In this document: piece after piece, positions 36,205 to 38,095 of the stretch
Numbering within the stretch: the stretch's first letter is position 1
Layout of the letters: every line of letters starts with the position of its first letter
Virus record (IMG/VR): IMGVR_UViG_3300005841_000941
Coordinates: 1 to 38,095 of that record
DNA: 38,095 nt
Reading direction: 5' to 3' (one strand)
Origin: a virus
Made by a program: the position numbers and the translations under genes
Notes under the pieces: model-generated
The model's database searches: none
Seen by the model: the letters and a program-made list of their open reading frames with translations, nothing else
Told to the model about the DNA's origin: nothing

Positions 36205-36461
36205 CCAACGCGCGCCCGGTCGACGGCGACGAGGCTCTACGGGCTGGCGCTCGTCGCGGCCTTCTCGCTGTTCTCCGGGCGCGCTGGCCGCACCTCTCCT
36301 GGGAGGTCGACGTCAGGCCAGGCAAGGGGGGACGGCGGGCCGGCGGGCTTGCCCTGGACGCTGAGCCCGTCCGGTGCGGCCCCGACGCGGATCAGACGGA
36401 CGCGGTCGGCGACGACTCCTCGGCCGCGCTTGACCCACACCACCGAGAGCGCGCTGCCTAG
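36201..36461 (+). CDS. Doubtful ORF overlapping the integrase 3' end
   Basis: ATG 36201 overlaps the previous stop, but 225 of its 261 bases lie on the minus-strand integrase. The N-terminal MTNARPVDGDEALRAGARRGLLAVLRARWP could be a real short continuation, while the rest (GGRRAGGLALDAEPVRCGPDADQTD) looks like a shadow. It may be a gene fragment left where the early operon meets the integrase. Confidence 0.2.
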   Translation: MTNARPVDGDEALRAGARRGLLAVLRARWPHLSWEVDVRPGKGGRRAGGLALDAEPVRCGPDADQTDAVGDDSSAALDPHHRERAA

Positions 36462-37721
36462 TACATGCCGCCGCTCCTCGATACTGAGATCCGGCCACAG
36501 CTCGCCGAGGGTGCTTGGGTCGGGGATGGCCGGTGCCGCCAGCTTCGCCGCCGCCAGCAGCCGCCGGGCGACTTCAACGTCAAAGGCCCGCTGCTTCATC
36601 CCTGCGGCGAAGTGGTCGGCGCCGACATCGGCGACGCGGATCGACTCCTGGTACAGCGCCAGCTCGGCCTCTGCCTCGGCAAGACCCCGCTCGGCGTCCT
36701 CAACGGCAGCGTTGCGCTCCGACGCCGAGTAGGCAATCTCTTCGATCCTCTCCAGCACGACGCCCTCGACGAACGGATCGACGAGGTGGCCGCTGATGTT
36801 GGCCGGTTCCGGGCAGTCACCGCCAGCGTGGCGGCGGCGGCAGCCGTAGGTGCGCCGTCCCTTCCTGATCGTCGTTGTCATACGCCGCTGGCACCCGGCG
36901 CAACGGATGATCCCGATGAGCAGCGCGGGCCCGTTGACGCCGCGAGGTGGCTTCGGGTTGTCGAGCTGCGCGGCCTCGTAGGTGGCACGGTCGACGATCG
37001 CGGGGTGGGCTTTCGGGTTGAAGTGCTCGCCCTGGTGCGCCTCGCCGAGCGCCGTGCGACTCTTGACCATCGCACTCACCGACGCCGGCAGCATGGAGCG
37101 CCCGGTCTCGGCCTTGATGTAGTCGGCCAGTTCCGACCACGACGCCGCTGTAGCGCCGCGCCGTCGCGTCACCTCGGCGCGCACAGGCGCCTCGACGGGG
37201 TCCAGTTCGAGCCGGCGGTCCTTGTTCTTGCGGTAGCCGAAGGGCACGACAGGCGCCGTCCAGACGCCGCGAGCGATGGCGTCGGCCTTCGAGCGCTCGA
37301 TTTCTTCTGCCTTCTGCTCGCGCTCGGCCTGGTCGATCGAGAAGTGGATGTTGCGCTGCATCCTGCCCTGCGGCGTCTTCGAGTCGATCGGCTGGGAGGT
37401 CGAGTGCAGCTCACCGCCGACGCCCTCGATCGCCTCGAGGAACCGGATGCTCGACGAGAGCCCGCCGCGGGTGAACCGGGCGAAGTTCCAGACGATCACC
37501 CCGTCCAGCTCGCCGCGCTCGATCCGGTCGATCGCACCCTGGAGGATCGGCCGCTCGTCCTTGCCGCCCGACTGGTCCAGCTCGGCGGGCAGGATCTCGA
37601 CCTCGTGGCCGTGCGTTGCCGCCCAACGGCGGATCTCCCGCTCCTGCAGCTCGGGGGAGATCAGCGTGTCAGTGCGGGCGCCCACTCGGCTGACCCGGAT
37701 GTAGCCTGCGAAGTAGCTCAT
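36237..37721 (-). CDS. int: Large serine recombinase (phage integrase)
   Basis: A 494-aa integrase that joins attP and attB. The N-terminal catalytic domain begins MSYFAGYIRVSRVG with nucleophile Ser11, and includes ISPELQEREIRRWA, the LDQSGGKDERPILQGAIDRIERGELDGVIVWNFARFTRG segment with the Arg triad, and DQAEREQKAEEIERSKADAIARG as the linker helix. A recombinase domain follows (PFGYRKNKDRRLELDP). A zinc domain has IRCAGCQRRMTT and YGCRRRHAGGDC, then a coiled-coil arm (about 345-400). The ATG has AGAGGT immediately upstream, an unusually short spacing. The start lies next to the host gene fragment, as expected when attP is beside int. Confidence 0.95.
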   Translation of the reverse strand: MSYFAGYIRVSRVGARTDTLISPELQEREIRRWAATHGHEVEILPAELDQSGGKDERPILQGAIDRIERGELDGVIVWNFARFTRGGLSSSIRFLEAIEGVGGELHSTSQPIDSKTPQGRMQRNIHFSIDQAEREQKAEEIERSKADAIARGVWTAPVVPFGYRKNKDRRLELDPVEAPVRAEVTRRRGATAASWSELADYIKAETGRSMLPASVSAMVKSRTALGEAHQGEHFNPKAHPAIVDRATYEAAQLDNPKPPRGVNGPALLIGIIRCAGCQRRMTTTIRKGRRTYGCRRRHAGGDCPEPANISGHLVDPFVEGVVLERIEEIAYSASERNAAVEDAERGLAEAEAELALYQESIRVADVGADHFAAGMKQRAFDVEVARRLLAAAKLAAPAIPDPSTLGELWPDLSIEERRHVLGSALSVVWVKRGRGVVADRVRLIRVGAAPDGLSVQGKPAGPPSPLAWPDVDLPGEVRPARPENSEKAATSASP

Positions 37722-37745
37722 ACCTCTATCGCAATGAACACTACT
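37722..37745. other. Probable right attachment junction (attR)
   Basis: Between the integrase start (37721) and the first clearly host-like codons (about 37736) lie roughly 15-25 nt. Large serine integrases typically have attP adjacent to the int start, and the + strand host reading frame becomes protein-like from here. The core cannot be defined without the left end of the prophage. Confidence 0.5.
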
Positions 37746-38095
37746 GGACCTACTATGCGGACTCCGCCACCTTTCGTGGCATCCCGATCGCCGGCGAGGC
37801 GGGTTACCACCGGGATGACTGGGAGGGAGTCCAGATCCGCATTCGGGCCGATGGATCGGTCGATGAGCGCGCCTCCTCCCACGAGGGCTACAACCAGCGG
37901 CCCGGCCCCGTCGGCGGCTGGGCTTCCGACGCCGGCCTCGATGCGGTCAAGGAGACGACCGAAGCACTCGGCCTTCGCGCCGAGAACGGCTGGGGCCCGG
38001 AGACTCACCTCCTGATCGTCTCCGGCGGCAGCCACGCGGGCAACACCGCCGGCATACCCCGCATCGAGCGCCTCACTCCACGTGCTCAGGTCCAT
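37736..38095 (+). pseudogene. Disrupted host protein gene, 3' part (runs off the window)
   Basis: In the frame starting GAA-CAC-TAC-TGG, 120 codons stay open to the window end and read like a real protein: HYWTYYADSATFRGIPIAG, GYHRDDWEGVQIRIRADGSV, ERASSHEGYN, THLLIVSGGSHAG and RIERLTPRAQ. The combination YW...YADSAT, HRDDWE and GSHA is reminiscent of Vps62-type domains (PF06101), which is a tentative match. There is no start codon or ribosome site at the beginning, so the 5' part is presumably at the other end of the prophage. The opposite-strand frame here is much less protein-like. Confidence 0.65.

Noticed and set aside
36465-38015. Long + strand open frame of 516 codons opposite the integrase and running into the host fragment
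   Set aside because: It is antisense to a clear serine integrase and passes the phage-host junction in the wrong frame for the host protein.
37718-38095. Minus-strand open frame opposite the host fragment
   Set aside because: The + strand frame has aromatic, balanced, domain-like sequence, whereas the minus frame is Ala/Gly/Val-rich shadow sequence.

Overview
This window is most of an integrated prophage with a contractile (myovirus-type) tail in a high-GC bacterium. The base composition, frequent GTG starts, chains of 1-4 nt stop/start overlaps, an Rpf-type cell-wall domain in the lysis region and a large serine integrase all suggest an Actinomycetota host. A deep-branching class such as Thermoleophilia is only a guess. 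No tRNA, rRNA, IS element or CRISPR array was seen.

Layout, left to right. (1) 1-6947: early and accessory genes on the + strand: small hypothetical proteins, a helix-turn-helix replication initiator carrying a three-copy 24-bp iteron array inside its own gene, a DnaC/IstB-like helicase loader, small zinc-ribbon proteins, a C-terminal-half Dam-like protein, small membrane proteins, a roughly 600-nt non-coding structured gap, a beta-type DNA methyltransferase and an HNH endonuclease. (2) 7039-12924: packaging and head: small and large terminase, a membrane-anchored Lsm-like protein, HK97-type portal, S49 prohead protease and HK97-fold capsid. (3) 12994-16301: a SAP/HeH-like small protein, a collagen-like protein and neck/tail-completion proteins. 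(4) 16298-27758: contractile tail: sheath, tube, tail assembly chaperone with a probable -1 frameshift, tape measure, LysM protein, hub with cell-wall enzyme domains, baseplate V-, W/gp25-, J- and I-like proteins, and a fibre. The gp25-like protein has a LamG domain inserted. (5) 27759-28645: a strong terminator and two minus-strand genes resembling a moron. (6) 28778-32030: lysis region: coiled-coil/TM protein, TM protein with a Pro-rich tail, M15-like peptidase, Amidase_2, holin candidate and an Rpf-domain protein that may start at ATC. (7) 32042-34009: regulatory region: XRE regulator flanked by repeated boxes, two small HTH proteins, and a minus-strand XRE repressor facing an intergenic region with about six related operator-like sequences. 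(8) 34010-36204: a tightly packed early operon of unrecognised genes. (9) 36237-37721: large serine integrase on the minus strand. (10) 37736-38095: part of a host protein gene on the + strand, apparently split by the integration.

In the inferred working model, the minus-strand repressor and the XRE regulator control lysogeny. The early operon (34010 onward) would be joined to the left-hand replication genes when the phage circularises through att. The O-like initiator would bind iterons in its own gene and recruit the loader. HNH plus terminase would package into HK97-type heads. The tail carries peptidoglycan enzymes and a carbohydrate-binding type module for entry, and the lysis region carries at least three wall-degrading domains for exit. 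The left end of the prophage lies outside the window.
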